Shown here in pieces: positions 23,703 through 35,189 of a stretch of 64,000 nt of DNA. A model generated the notes under the pieces. It saw nothing but the letters and a program-made list of their open reading frames with translations. It did no database searches and was not told where the DNA came from. Numbering within the stretch: the first letter of the stretch is position 1; each line of letters opens with the position of its first letter. The stretch is from NCBI GenBank assembly GCA_030248225.1, contig JASANE010003686.1, forward strand, positions 1-64,000, read 5' to 3'. A program made the position numbers and the translations under genes. This DNA is from Trileptium ribeirensis. Taxonomy: Eukaryota > Nematoda > Enoplea > Enoplida > Thoracostomopsidae.

Positions 23703-23950
23703 CTGTGGCCAGGATTATTGGTGTATCCGACTAAATGTTGGCCATTGGGCAGCGTCCGGGATTATTGGGGTATCCGACTAAATGTCGGCCATTGCACTGT
23801 GGCCAGGATTAGTTGGATATTTGGTAAATGTTGGCCATTAGAGTGCGGCCAGGATTATTGGATTTTCTATTAAATGTTGGCTATGCGACTGTGGCCAGGA
23901 TTGAGGGTATTCGATAAAATGTTGCCATTTGGCTATGGTCAGGATTAATC
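23703..23950 (+). repeat. Minisatellite, unit about 46 bp, 5 to 6 copies
   Basis: The word GGATT recurs at 23712, 23759, 23806, 23852, 23898 and 23942, giving periods of 47, 47, 46, 46 and 44. Each unit carries a GGCCAGGATTattgg start and a taaatgttggccat end, with 10-20% divergence. It is non-coding and lies within RBM48 intron 1. It has no unique spacers, so it is not a CRISPR array. Confidence 0.9.
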
Positions 23951-24729
23951 TACCTCGTAACGATCCAATATGGAACTGTTACAATTAGAATACAGCTGTA
24001 GGAGGTGATCTCGTTAGTGCCAATTTACATATTTAAAGATCTTCATTGGAATAACCATTCTTTAAAACCCTGCCCATGCATGCATGACCGCGGCGATTAT
24101 TTTTCTGGTACTTATGTAGAATTACATCTGATTGGACCGTTCGTAGCCTAAGCACATTTATGAAGCTTTGTGGAAATGTCGAATATAGCCTGCTCAAGCT
24201 GCGGTGATTGAATGATGATCGTGTGCAATACATTGGCACTGACTCAGGCGTTGAACTTGTAAATTTTTACCACATTTTATGACAAACTTTTTGTTCAAAT
24301 AATGTTCTTGGTGCGCTTAATTTGACACGTTTTTGTATTAGTTTTTGCATTAGGGTTTTTGATGAAATTAATCAGTGCTGACAATAACAAGCTATGCCGA
24401 CTATCAGCGACTGTTACAGGCTTTAATCGCATATACACGTTGATCCATACATGTCAAACAGACGTGGCGCGTGGAAAATTTTAGCCAAAACTGGTATATA
24501 ATCCAAAGGTGAAATTTGGCAAAATGGGTCGTCGACTGCGGAGGGGGAGGAATGTCGTCAACTTGTTGGAAGACATGTTCCCTGGGGGCCTCTACCCCCA
24601 TCACTGGCTACCTTTGCCGAGACCTCGGAGCATCAGCACGTATGTTTTAATTTCATTTATAGCTACGCATATTTCGGTCCCAACTAACTATTGTAAGACA
24701 CTCATTGTAGGGTAAAAAAGTAAGGACAC

Positions 24730-25240
24730 GGGGAAATGTGAAAAATTGCTATATCTGGCAGAGTCGATGAACCATATTCAAGCCTATATCGGTCCAGGGA
24801 GTGGTCCCACAAAAAATCTTTGTCAGAGAAATTGTAAATCTCGAGAGCTGATTCTCTATCTCTATTTTCGATGCAAAGCCTGTGTCGCGAGATATGGGCT
24901 GCGAAAGACTGTTACCCGTATAACCAGATTTCACAAAGGGCACTCAAAACCTATCTCTTCGATGTGCGATACTGCTTAGCGATTAAAATCTAGCCATTTT
25001 ACTTTCGTGAAAATTCAAATAAAAGTAGCGAAATTTTTGCGGCCAGAACTGTTCGCGTTCAACGAAAGGGCACATATATATAGTCATCGCTTTTGCTATA
25101 CGACAAAAAATTGTCGAAAAACGTACGTCCGGAAATGAGTTATGAATGACAGCGACAAACAAAAAAGAAATTTTCACGATTATTCTCCCTAGCGCCCTCA
25201 ATGGAAATTCCGCTAACTCTGTTTCAATAACATCATTTTA
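24730..25240 (-). repeat. GAGCGAGCGAAGCG-ended repeat family, copy 2
   Basis: It matches 14936-15340 with the same word order: a tctggcagagtcgatgaaccata start, ggtcccacaaaaa, a glutamate-rich middle with no frame, gttatgaatgacagcgacaaac, and a closing ccctcaatggaaattccgct. It is shorter than copy 1 and lies in RBM48 intron 1. Confidence 0.7.
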
Positions 25241-25439
25241 TTGAGTTTCAGTGGCTTTGCTGTGTTCCCAACCCGAACCGGATCTCCATCCAGCATTTTA
25301 GGTTATAAATCTTGCGAAAGCCATCGAATCAAAAAATTGTACACGGCCTTCACATCGAGGGCCATTATATATTATATATATATATATACAACATTGTTGC
25401 ATGCATTTTTGGTGGAAGATACCGTTTCTAAACTATGAG

Positions 25440-25870
25440 CAACAGCTTAAAGTTATCCTAAAAGTGAAATTTTCAAAATTGTTGCAAAGTAAGTTTTTTG
25501 TTTCTTCGGAGTGTACGATGGGATTATAGGGTTATTTAATGCGTTGAACACATGTGTTTCATTGTTTCAATCCTAAACTGGGTAAGCTATTAACCCTGCG
25601 GGAGTAACATTTGCTAAATTTAAGCCGGATCAAAATTAACTGCCAGTCATTGGTGGAAAATACCTCTTCGGTTTCGGGAAGGAATGTTTAACATATACTT
25701 CTGGTTATTATAATTTGATATAGGGCTTAAATGATCGTAGTATTGCTGATGTGTAATTGCTTGCGTGGAAGTTTGAAGGAGCTAAGGGAGCTGAATTTGC
25801 AACGATGAAATGTCATTAAGCGCATAGTAACCTGACTCGGTAGGTTCTTCTTGCTCCGGGAGTTACAGGT
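25440..25870 (+). repeat. Companion AT-rich repeat, copy 1
   Basis: The block from aattttcaaaattgttgcaaagtaagtttt, through gggattatagggttatt, to cctgcgggagtaacatttg recurs at 28440-28980 and 38640-39270, and inverted near 45540-45640. It follows or precedes the GAGCGAGCGAAGCG-ended family at several sites, so the two may be parts of one longer element. Confidence 0.65.
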
Positions 25871-25949
25871 AAAGTTAAGTTGCACTCTGGATCACGAATC
25901 CATCGTATTCAGCGTTCTCGATAACCTAAAAGACACTTCAAATAAGATA

Positions 25950-26420
25950 TAAACGCGTGATAATACGCCGAAATTTGAAAAAATATACGTATTATTTCTG
26001 GTAAAGGGTTGACGAACCATAACCGGTTTGTGCGACCAGGGAGTGTTTTCACAACAGTGTTATTTAGCAAAGTAGTTGATCTCACTAAGTTAATTCCAGG
26101 TAGTAGCCTCTGGTTTTCGATGAGAATCATGTGTATAGAGATATGGGCTGGCAAACTCTGATGCCCATAGGCTCAGATTTGGTAAAGAACTGTTAAAAAT
26201 GTATTTTTAACATTTCGACTTGGGACAATAGGGTCGGAGCTTCTAGCGCTCAAAGGGCACATCGACATCACGTTTGCTGTGAAACAAATAATTTTGACGA
26301 AATCTATCAATGGGTTATGAGTGCAACGACAGAAATAAAATTTTTCATTATTTTCCCCTCAACAATCTCAGTGGAAACTCCGATTTAGCTCCGAAACTTT
26401 GTCGATTAGCTTGAAAAATA
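25950..26420 (-). repeat. GAGCGAGCGAAGCG-ended repeat family, copy 3
   Basis: It shares atttctggtaaagggttgacgaacc (split across 25995-26020) and the closing gagtgcaacgacag and ctcagtggaaactccga words with copies 1 and 2. It is truncated and diverged, and lies in RBM48 intron 1. Confidence 0.65.
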
Positions 26421-27721
26421 GTTGGCCAATTGAGACTACACAAGCCTTGCAGTATTAGAAATATGTGGTTAAAACTCACTAATATGGGTGGGTGAAAAGT
26501 AAACTTGCCGTACGTGTCTGGACCGATACAGCGGTCCGGCCTAAACCGTCAAATATTTAATTACATAAGTATACTGTCATGGCTATCAGGAACTAATCAT
26601 TGATACATTGCTTTCTAGCTATGCCATCAAATTCATCTATTAATTGTGTATTGTGGCCATTTATGTTAATTCGTATTGATGAGCCGTGAATTATGGAATC
26701 GTCATAGGGTTGTACTGATCACACGTGGAAATGGCAAATGGCTGGCTATATCACCCTCTGTATCAGTCCTCTCAATGATACGCTAAATTTTGTACCGGGA
26801 CTCAAATGTATTCATTTGCATGCTTAATGATGTGCAGTTCACTTATTCCTGGGTTAGCTATTGTAATGACATGTTTTATGAACTTCCATAATCGTCAGGG
26901 TACTGCAGCGGCGTTCTTTGTTGATCCATTTTAGTCAAAACATGTATGCTTAAGAAGCTTACCTACTTCGAAATTTCAAGCTGAAGTTAAATGCTTAAAT
27001 ATGCAGAGTCTATAACCGTGATAAAGTGCAGAAATGATCGTATCTATTAATAACACATATTGTAAATCTGCAACATTGGCAATATCTGGTGCAAAGGACT
27101 GCTTCAAATCAAATTTCCAGCACTGAAACTATTAAGCTGCTTTGTGCTCATAGAAGGCAACATTGAGTTGGGCATCAGGGCACTCTAGTGGTTGATCAGC
27201 TGACAAACTTGGGTTTTACTGTTGTTGAAACTCCTCTTGACCTTTTAATAGCTTCCGCCAGATGCAACGAAGAAATGAATTTTACCGTCTATTTTGCTAA
27301 TTATGCAATAGCCGCAACAAGCACATGCACTACTATTCCGACCCTTTCAATTCTATTCTGAAGTACCAGTTATTGATAGAGATGTCGAAGTTCTCGTCGC
27401 CTGTTTTGGCATTTCCATTCTGTTACTGATGAGCTTACTGGCGCAACATCAGACTACGTAATTATCAAGTCTTTACTGTACAAACTTCAAGCAGTAGCGT
27501 TGACGTCAGTACAATGCTCGAATAGGTGACAGCATATGCACGTCACGTTCAATACTCCTCTTGAGTTCTTCGAATAGCTGAATTGTCAAAAATAGTTTGC
27601 TATGTAGGACTAAATTTTAACATACCATGATTAGATTTAAAACAATACCATAAATTCTCTATACGCTATGTAATAATGTAAGCACTACGGATGTTGTCTC
27701 ATTTTACAGTACATTTTGAAG

Positions 27722-27941
27722 GTGTATACGATCAATTTGGAATCACGATATTTGCTTATTCAAAATGTCCCAAGCCTGAACGTCGATCGTGAACTGTTCA
27801 AAAAAGTTCGGCGATGCGGTCAAAGTCGACCCACGATACACCGTCGGCTTGACGATTACCCAAGCGTGGATGAATTTAGTGAAACTCATTTGGTAGCGTA
27901 CGACGATATTGACAGTGCAAGGCGAGTTATCGAAGAGCTTG
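27722..27941 (+). CDS. RBM48: RBM48 exon 2 (first part of RRM)
   Basis: The exon opens VYTINLESRYLLIQNVPSL, the signature start of the RBM48 RRM (beta-1 with RNP2 in YLLIQNVP), and ends with IEEL plus one base (phase 1, donor gttaaa). Two in-phase acceptors are possible: tttacag ending at 27709, which adds four codons (Tyr-Ile-Leu-Lys), and ttttgaag ending at 27721, which restores the gap-free family sequence. The middle (27800-27853) reads as VRRCGQSRPTIHRR, unlike the family, whereas the next frame over this stretch reads FGDAVKVDPRYTV, which is RRM-like; the normal frame resumes at LDDYPS. That pattern suggests two compensating frameshifts or a homopolymer error at the six-A run at 27800-27805. 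Confidence 0.88.
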
Positions 27942-28102
27942 GTTAAACAATTGGTCGATAATCACTGCCAACAATATGAGGCCGTTTTATATGATTGTAT
28001 CCTTTTTAATCGTTGGGAGCGTTTATTGATTCAGTTTTTTTGATTGCGGATATACCTAATGGTTGGATGAGCCGTGTTGTTGTGTGCTGCAGTGTATCTA
28101 CG

Positions 28103-28345
28103 TTATAAATCATTGAAATAGAAAGAGCGGAGTTTCCCGAAATAGCGACAAAGCGTAACAAAATCTGTATTGTCCATCAGTTGCTCGCACAACACTTCAC
28201 CAGGTTGATGGCTTTTAACAATTCTGTATTGGACTATATGTCCGCACCTAGCTTGGGGTATGCGTTGCTTTAATGATTTCATACCTGAATTCTTCAAAGC
28301 CGACTGCAGGTGGAGATCGATGTACGTTTTTGTTGTTGCCAACAT
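28103..28345 (-). CDS. Unrecognised 81-codon ORF inside RBM48 intron 2
   Basis: ATG at 28345 (complement) opens 80 codons, beginning MLATTKTYIDLHLQSALKNS and ending in an aromatic stretch (RYFGKLRSFYFND) before TAA. It has no signal peptide, no membrane segment and no recognised domain. Amphipathic composition and balanced codon use give it a more gene-like look than neighbouring frames. It would be a nested gene on the opposite strand of RBM48. It may also be a single exon or a decayed retrocopy. Low confidence. Confidence 0.3.
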   Translation of the reverse strand: MLATTKTYIDLHLQSALKNSGMKSLKQRIPQARCGHIVQYRIVKSHQPGEVLCEQLMDNTDFVTLCRYFGKLRSFYFNDL

Positions 28346-28439
28346 TTTAGACGGTAACAATTGCCACCGTATTGAAAAATGGAGAAACCACCTCTAGAAT
28401 GTCTTCATCGACTTCAAATAAAAATATAACATTTTGTCA

Positions 28440-28980
28440 GCGCAGCTACTTTCGAGCATAGTTTAAATCAAAGTTTAAAAGATCCAAAATCGAAATGTGA
28501 AAATTTTTGACAAAGTAAGTTTCTTGCTTGTTAAGCGTGAATAGTATTCTCACAAGGTTATTTTGCACCTTGAACACGTTGCTTTATTGTTTTAATTCTA
28601 CATTGGGTACCTATGTTATTAACCTTGACAGTAACATTTGTTAAATAGCCAAATTTTACCACTTTTTCAATTTAAATGTTATTTTTTAGTATTAGGATTA
28701 TATATATGTTTTCGGGTTGTTGAATACGGTAAACGCAATTGTATTGCGTGGTGCACATTGAATAAAGTATATGCGAAGGGGCGCTCAACGTAAATACTGG
28801 CTCAACTTATATATTTTTCTTGAAATATAGAAGGAACTATAAATTTCAAAAAATTTTTGGCTTTGGTTATTAGAGGAAGCGTTATAGATCATATTAATAT
28901 AGTACATGTGTAGTTTTATTATGAAACTTTAAAGGAGGCGAAGAAATGTCAATGTGGAACATTATAATAGTCCCGGTTGT
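28440..28980 (+). repeat. Companion AT-rich repeat, copy 2
   Basis: It is collinear with 25440-25870 and 38640-39270: gacaaagtaagtttcttgcttgtt, then ggttattttgcacc, a ttattaacctt word, and a tail around aaactttaaaggaggcgaag. No gene. Confidence 0.6.
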
Positions 28981-29959
28981 TACGTTTACGCTTCGCATAG
29001 TAACGAGTCTAATAATCAATGCGTTTTCGCTGTCCTAACAACTTGTACGTCTAAAAACTTTAGATATTAAAACATATTTTATGCATAGAAATAACTGTAT
29101 GTAAAGTTAAAGTGGTGGTAGCTCCGAAAATACATCTTCACTGCGGTATGCACGGGTGTCGGAAGTACTGGGATCCTTGTCGAAACGAAGATATATCAGT
29201 TTAAAATCTTTTTCTCCCGTTTAAAAGTTTTCTTAACGTATACTGACGCCAACTATCCAAAGAGTGTGGATAATGGTCGATTGACTATGCGGCTACTAAC
29301 CTCAGCAAATGATATTTAAGCTGCGCTAATTAAAGAGTTTGAAGGAAACAACGGTTTTACCGTGTTGTTCCTATGAGTGGAAAGTGGAACGATTATAGGT
29401 TTAATTCGTAATTTTTGGTGTAGAACATAGTCTTTTTAGTTTAAAAATATGAACGAAATTAAACTTGAGGCATGTGAGAGTTCATATTTTATAACGTTTG
29501 AGTTGGTTTTTTTGTATAACACACATATATTATTTGGATATTCGCAAGTACGTATAGGAAACGGAATGAGTTTGTTGAAAATTTTAACGTTAGACACAAC
29601 GTTTCCACTTGTCGTGAACCTTTTCAAATTAAAAACTCTAACATATTTTGCTTGACTACTCCGAAGTCCTAAACCGGGCATCCTGAATCCGGCACATTTC
29701 AGGATAAAACCCAACATTTCTTTCTCTGCTAACCAGATATATGAAAGCTATTGAAATTTGTTTACTATAACTGTAGGAAAATCACGGTTTTAGGTGTCAT
29801 TTTCTAAGCAAGGGCGTATGGTGTATGAGCTCACCCAATGCATCCATTGTTGCTTTTATAGAATTTGGGTAATCATTCCCAAATAATTTGGGAATTATCA
29901 TTTTGAGTAATAGGCTATGTTATCTGTATGTACCACCCCAGAACCTCTGCACCTGAACC

Positions 29960-30440
29960 CATTAAAACACCTAAAACCTCGTTGACCTTAAACCCATCGA
30001 GGACAAGTTACAACGCATGAAGTGTTTGTGCTGGTCTCTAGATAACCAAACCATCGTGTTTAGCCTACCGAAAAACCTATATAGACAATTCTTGATGTCC
30101 TCTACACAGCACATAAAACTGAAGACATGCTTTATTCTAAAACTTGGGTTCATTCTTGGATTCCTAAAATCACAGAAAACGTCTGTAAGGGCATGGAATA
30201 TACGAGCTGTGCTGTACTAAATATAATCAAACCTTCGTTTTCTGCGTGTTGATAGCATAACAGACACTCGTTGCAAGGTAAAGACATGCAATAACATGTC
30301 CAAATTTGAAAAATCAATATTTCTGGTTTAGGGACGGCGTTCCATTTTTGACTCACAACCGCTCTGGGAGTAGTCCCACAAAAGCTATTTAAATACGTTG
30401 TAGCTCGCGATGAGCTGATTATAATCCTTTTTTTGCGACG
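29960..30440 (-). repeat. GAGCGAGCGAAGCG-ended repeat family, copy 4
   Basis: It shows the tatatagacaattcttgatg and gtccaaatttgaaaaatc words, a tttctggtttagggac start of the conserved core, and gtcccacaaaagc. Only the part distal to the GAGCG end remains. It lies in RBM48 intron 2. Confidence 0.6.
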
Positions 30441-31789
30441 AGAAACCTATGAAAGACCGAATGAAACAACAAAGGCAATAGCAATAAATAGGAAGTTAAA
30501 CAATAACCCTACAAGCCCATCTGTCACATGCAGCAACGAAATTCCGTTCATTAAAATTTTTAAACCTTCCCTATCGTGACATTTTTCTAAACCTCTGTTT
30601 ATATCTGAAAATTGTTCGCATGAAAGTTTTTTATGCTGGTAGCGTAGCTCTCTGTCACGGAGTTCTGCATGTTGTCTAATTTTTTGATCTGTCTAGTTTA
30701 CCAGAACTCGAATGCCAAACAAAAGCTATAGACAACATTGATGTCAGTTTTTTCATTTTGTTTCATATTTAAAAAAACTGATGGCAAAATCTAATTTATA
30801 GAACCAAAATTAGTTAAAAAGTAAAAGACGTGATATAGTCAAAATATTAGATAATGTAGTGTTTTTGGAGTTTTGTAATGCGTGACAATCCCAGTTTTTT
30901 TGAAAAAGCACTAATTTTTTTTGAAAACTGCCAGGGCGTTACCCCAATTTATTTACAAATTATTTGTATCTATGCAGCCTAAAAATCCTCAATCTTTGCT
31001 AAATTCTATACGCCGCGATCAGTCTCTGGTAAGATCACTATATGGAACTATTGGGGATTTAGCGTCACTAGACCAAGCAACGCTTCTCAGTGTTTTTTCG
31101 TAATTTCAGCTATGAGCTAATTAGAAGCATAGAATTTAAATTTTTCCCCGTATCCGCTCTAACATACATAATGCCTAATTACATTCAGTTGAATCTGAAA
31201 AGACACTTTTTCGTGCTAATACAGACACTTTGGAACCATTGTTTTGTTCCATGGGCTTTTTCAGACTTTGTTATCCGTTGCACAAATGGAAATATTAATA
31301 CAATTTCATAGCTTTGGATCCGACGTGAGCCAGACGGAATACACTTGTCTTTATATTTTCATAAGTACCATGTGAGCTGTTGTTTTAATGCGACACTAAA
31401 CAATATGCAAACATACATTCAATCTTAGAGTTTAACCATTACGCAACGAAATATTACAATATATTAGGAGATTAGTGAGCCTTGGTAATCACTCCTACTT
31501 TCATGGATTTGGGCGGAATTCGTAAATGGTCACTCAGAATTTGCTTTAATATTGGTTTAGATTATGTGAATAAAGGGGCATTGAAGATATGCTAAACGCA
31601 GAAAAACTAAGTACTGTTTTATTGCAACTAAATATTTTACTTGCAAGATAAGTTTCAAAAAGCTTTTGCGCTCCTCGGCAATAATTTCTCTACGCTAGGA
31701 TTCGACCCCAAAAACAAACTTAATTCGGTTGCAAGTTTTGAAAACGTATGAAAATGAAAAGTGGAAGGGGTAACTTCGGGGGTCCTCAC

Positions 31790-32110
31790 GTTCATTCTCG
31801 ACGGAAATTTCAAAGTAAGGGCTTGAAAATAAATTTTGCTTAAAAATACTATATATTTCCATATTTTTTATGCCGTGAATGCATCTCGAAGCTATAAAAC
31901 ATCGTTTTCGTAAAAACGTTTATTTTTTTCAGTTTCCGGAAAAAATTGTGTTTCCGGCGCATGATCAATACAAGTGTGAACAAATAACATAAGTTAAGAA
32001 ATATCGAATTAAATAAGTTATGGCAAAAATAAAACTCGTCCACCCCCAAATAAGCCCCTGATTTTTTTCTCCTTTTTCGAAAATTGCCTCCCATTTTATG
32101 CTCCTCCTGT
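31790..32110 (+). repeat. Short repeat shared with 37840-38130
   Basis: A ggaaatttcaaa start, aataaattttgcttaaaaatacta, then a gccgtgaatgcat word occur here and, diverged, at 37850-37960 (gccgtgcatgtat). In the copy at 37840 it precedes a gtggacagg word similar to the region after this copy. Non-coding. Confidence 0.55.
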
Positions 32111-32648
32111 CCGTGGAGAAACCAGGGAGCTGTGGATTTTAAAAGTTAGGTATGTATTTTTATGAAACTTTCAACTTTGCACAAAAGCTTGCGGCTCTCT
32201 TGATTTCGTGTCTTGCTTTGACGTGAGTATTACTGTCGTCTCGGTTGGACTGTCTCATTAAGCAATATTTTTTTGATCCGGTCTTGCCCACAGTGGTAAG
32301 GAACACCGCCCCCAATTTTCTAAATCTCCCCATGGCCGTGATAGTTTCCGGCTGAAGATAGGGAAATACGTATGTAGCATAAAGGAAAGTTTTATCGCGA
32401 ACACTTTGAAATTTCCGCCGAGAACAAACATGTGACCACCAAAAATTTGCCACAACTTTTCGGAAGCCTGTGAACAGGTCAGTAACCTACTTTTAAGGTC
32501 AACCATATATACCTGAAAAATATTTTGCTTCTGTAAATATATCCTCTATTATTTGTAGTCATGCTATATAATTGGTGAAATCCAAGAAATGTTTTCCTTA
32601 ATTCAAAAATTAGGGATCGCATATTTAGGAAGTGTAAGCGTCGCCTAG

Positions 32649-32855
32649 ATATGGCGAGCTTCTATGGTGCTGTTCTGCACGTTTGTTATGCGCCCGAATT
32701 CGAAAGCTTAGGTGACGTCCGCAGGAAGCTGAGTTGTCGCTCGAGGGACGTCAGTCGACGGTTATATTACTACAGACAAGATAATATGGCGGATGCTATT
32801 TCGAGTGACTCAGGGTCGCAATCCAACAGCAGTGGTGACGCTAAAAACTCCATCG
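32649..32855 (+). CDS. RBM48: RBM48 exon 3 (second part of RRM)
   Basis: Two bases complete the Asp codon split from exon 2 (IEEL-D), followed by SFYGAVLHVCYAPEFESL, the most conserved stretch of RBM48 (RNP1-like, LHVCYAPE). Next comes a basic region (RRKLSCRSRDVSRRLYYYRQ) and then a Ser/Gly/Asn-rich linker. The exon ends ATC-G before a gtaggt donor (phase 1). Phase agreement on both sides and gap-free fit to the family make this exon secure. The acceptor (cgcctag) is poor in pyrimidines. The C-terminal part of the protein must lie downstream. Confidence 0.9.
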
Positions 32856-33529
32856 GTAGGTGTGACGATCATAGTTTAATTTATATTATCGTTGAATGGA
32901 AAATAGTCTAAAAATGCCATATATTTATTTATTAGTACGGAATTTGTTACTGACGGACGCATTACTGGTATGACATAAATATGGAAAAATAAGCCTTTCG
33001 GAAATGAAGTATTATAGCACGAATAGCTGATGTTTTATGTTTTTTGTAAAACTATGCGTAGCTTCAGATTGTCGCAGATCTTGGTGTTTAGTTGTTCTAT
33101 TTTTATCTCAACTTTCGAATTTTTTCCCTGGTTGGTTTTGTTTCATAGCAACATGATAAATGCCGATGCCTCTTTTTTGTTTTTCGATTAAGGCTCCGGT
33201 TTTGGAATTTTGGGGTTTGAGGTACGGGGGTATGGCTGCCCGGTGGTTCCCCAACCCAAAATTCGGAAATTTGAAAAAATAAACTTATTGACGGTGCTGG
33301 TTTTTGCTCTGTGACCAATGGTTCCATGGGTACGAGGGTGTGACGCCCCCTAGGTTCGGGGTCAGAGAGCAAATTTTGGGGCATCCGAAGCTTATTGCCG
33401 GTGTGTTTGTTTTGTTCTAACTTGTACGGTATTGTGTGATATTCATGTAGCATATCGAGGTATACTATCAAGAGCTGAGGGGCTGCGCATGCAAAAGACA
33501 TATGTGTACCTATGCTTCACTACGTTCTG

Positions 33530-34380
33530 CAATCTCGACAGAGTTACTATTTTGTCTGTTTCTATCATTCGTAACTCATCTTCGGGCGGACGGATTTCGG
33601 CATTTTTTATTTGAATGCAAAAGCGATGACGATGTATTTTTTATTTGAACGTGAACAGCTTCGAACCCATCTTCAGGATGAAAATGGTAAAAAACATATG
33701 TTTTAAGGGACCTTTGCCAAATCTGGCCATACTGGTACCAGTGTGTCGTAGCCATATCGACACAGCGACACAGGCTTCGCATCGAAAATGCGGGACCTGC
33801 AGAATCAGATCATCTAGGCCTACAATTTTGCTGGGCCGCTGTGGCGCCAAATATGTTTCGCCAGCTCTTTACCAGAAATAGCGATTTTTAAATTTTCATC
33901 ATGTTATCTCGTATTTTTACCTTACTATGAGTGCTGGTTACTAAGCACGCTGCATACGACGGTTTTGCTATCTAAAGCCCAATTTGACTATATTATATCT
34001 TTTCATGTGGTTTCAAGGGTTTTACGGTCGACGGACCCGATTTCCAAATTGCAGTGAGTTTTCATTTTTTGGCTATGCTTCGCGTGCAGGACATCAAGAA
34101 TTGTCTATATAGGTTTTTAGCAACGCTGAATTCGATGGTTTGGTTATTTAGAATCCACGAATATTTCATTGTTTTTCACATGTTATCAATGGGTTTAGAG
34201 TCAATCAGTCCGATCGCTATGTCAATGAACCTGATCGCCATAATTCGTGCAGTTTTTCGTAGAACATAACTCGCAACACAGGCTCAACATCGAAAACCCG
34301 ACACCACCATCCTGACTCAGCTCATCGAGTTGTACAACTTCATTGACCACGACTGTGGGACCACATCATGTCCCACGAAT
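33530..34380 (+). repeat. GAGCGAGCGAAGCG-ended repeat family, copy 5
   Basis: Opposite in orientation to copies 1-4, it begins around cgtaactcatcttcggg, then tgaacgtgaacagcttcgaac, gccaaatctggccatactgg, and the aaatagcgatttttaaattttc core, and continues into two approximate internal repeats around atcaagaattgtctatatagg. The GAGCG terminus is missing. Confidence 0.7.
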
Positions 34381-35189
34381 ACGGCCTCGTCCATGCCGGG
34401 TCTGAAATACCGTATTTTCAAGTTTAGGCATGTTGTTGCGTGTTTGTATCTAACAATGAATGTCTTGCTAGGCTATCATCACGCTAGTTCGTAGCAAGAA
34501 AATAAAATATCGAACGCGCCACAGTTTCAACGCTGACGAAGTTATTTTAATGATGATCCGAACGTTGCGGCAGGACCGATAGTAGTGAACGCAACAGCAT
34601 TCGTTTAAATGACTGTCAACATTTCAGCGACCGACTAATTGTTATCGTAAATTTTGAACAAGCAGGTTTTGAGCGGGTCTCGTGGGGACTACAAACATTT
34701 TTGAAAAGAGTGAATGTAACATTGTACATTTGTTCAGGTAATATTTCAGGAGCGATATGATGGTACATCGAAGCCTGGTTGTCAACTGTAACTCCGTCAG
34801 CTAGCAACAGCCAAGTTATTTTATGAATAAAATACATAATATATATCTGGACTGGATGTAATCATAACTCCGGTTACGGCGAAATTCGTGGCCTGGTTGT
34901 GACAAAGTTGAAAATTCTATCAGACTGACTTCCAACTACTAATGTATGAAATACTTACAATACTTATTGAAATAGGATGTGGTGATAGTGGGTTGTATTA
35001 TATAAACTGTACATTCGTCAAAAATGGTGCTTTCAATTCTGACGAAATGTACGGGTACTGCGCCGGTTGTATGCGTTATTGCCATGGGAGATTGAAAAAC
35101 GTTGCAATCAATGAACGAGAAATATTTAGTAATGAAATTACTTAATAATCCGATACAGTTGATATTGTGTTAAATGACCATGTAATTTA

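Larger units (their letters stand above)
15807..27709 (+). other. RBM48 intron 1 (11.9 kb, repeat-rich)
   Basis: No exon was recognised inside. It holds a GAGCGGAGCG-family copy (17445-17866), a hairpin (18681-18705), hAT-like copy B (22169-23295), a 46-bp minisatellite (23703-23950), long-family repeats (24730-25240, 25950-26420) and a companion repeat (25440-25870). The segments 15850-17440, 17870-22160 and 26420-27700 show nothing I can assign. The + strand frame at 19025-19315 (96 codons) has no recognisable motif. The 26420-27700 segment has patchy coding-like composition but stops in all frames, and may be an eroded insertion. Confidence 0.6.
27942..32648 (+). other. RBM48 intron 2 (4.7 kb)
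   Basis: It carries a - strand 81-codon frame (28103-28345), a companion repeat (28440-28980), a long-family copy (29960-30440) and a small repeat shared with 37840-38130 (31790-32110). The rest (28980-29950, 30440-31780, 32110-32640) shows no recognised gene. The donor gttaaa and the T-poor acceptor cgcctag are both weak, but the join is dictated by reading phase and homology. Confidence 0.6.

Noticed and set aside
23703..23950. CRISPR-like array
   Set aside because: Units are contiguous and diverged with no unique spacers; the genome is eukaryotic.
30975..31103. Frame with SLLNSIRRDQSLV and TIGDLASLDQATLLSVFS, reminiscent of a helix-hairpin-helix segment
   Set aside because: Too short, ends in a stop, has no fitting splice sites and needs frame mixing to look like a known domain.
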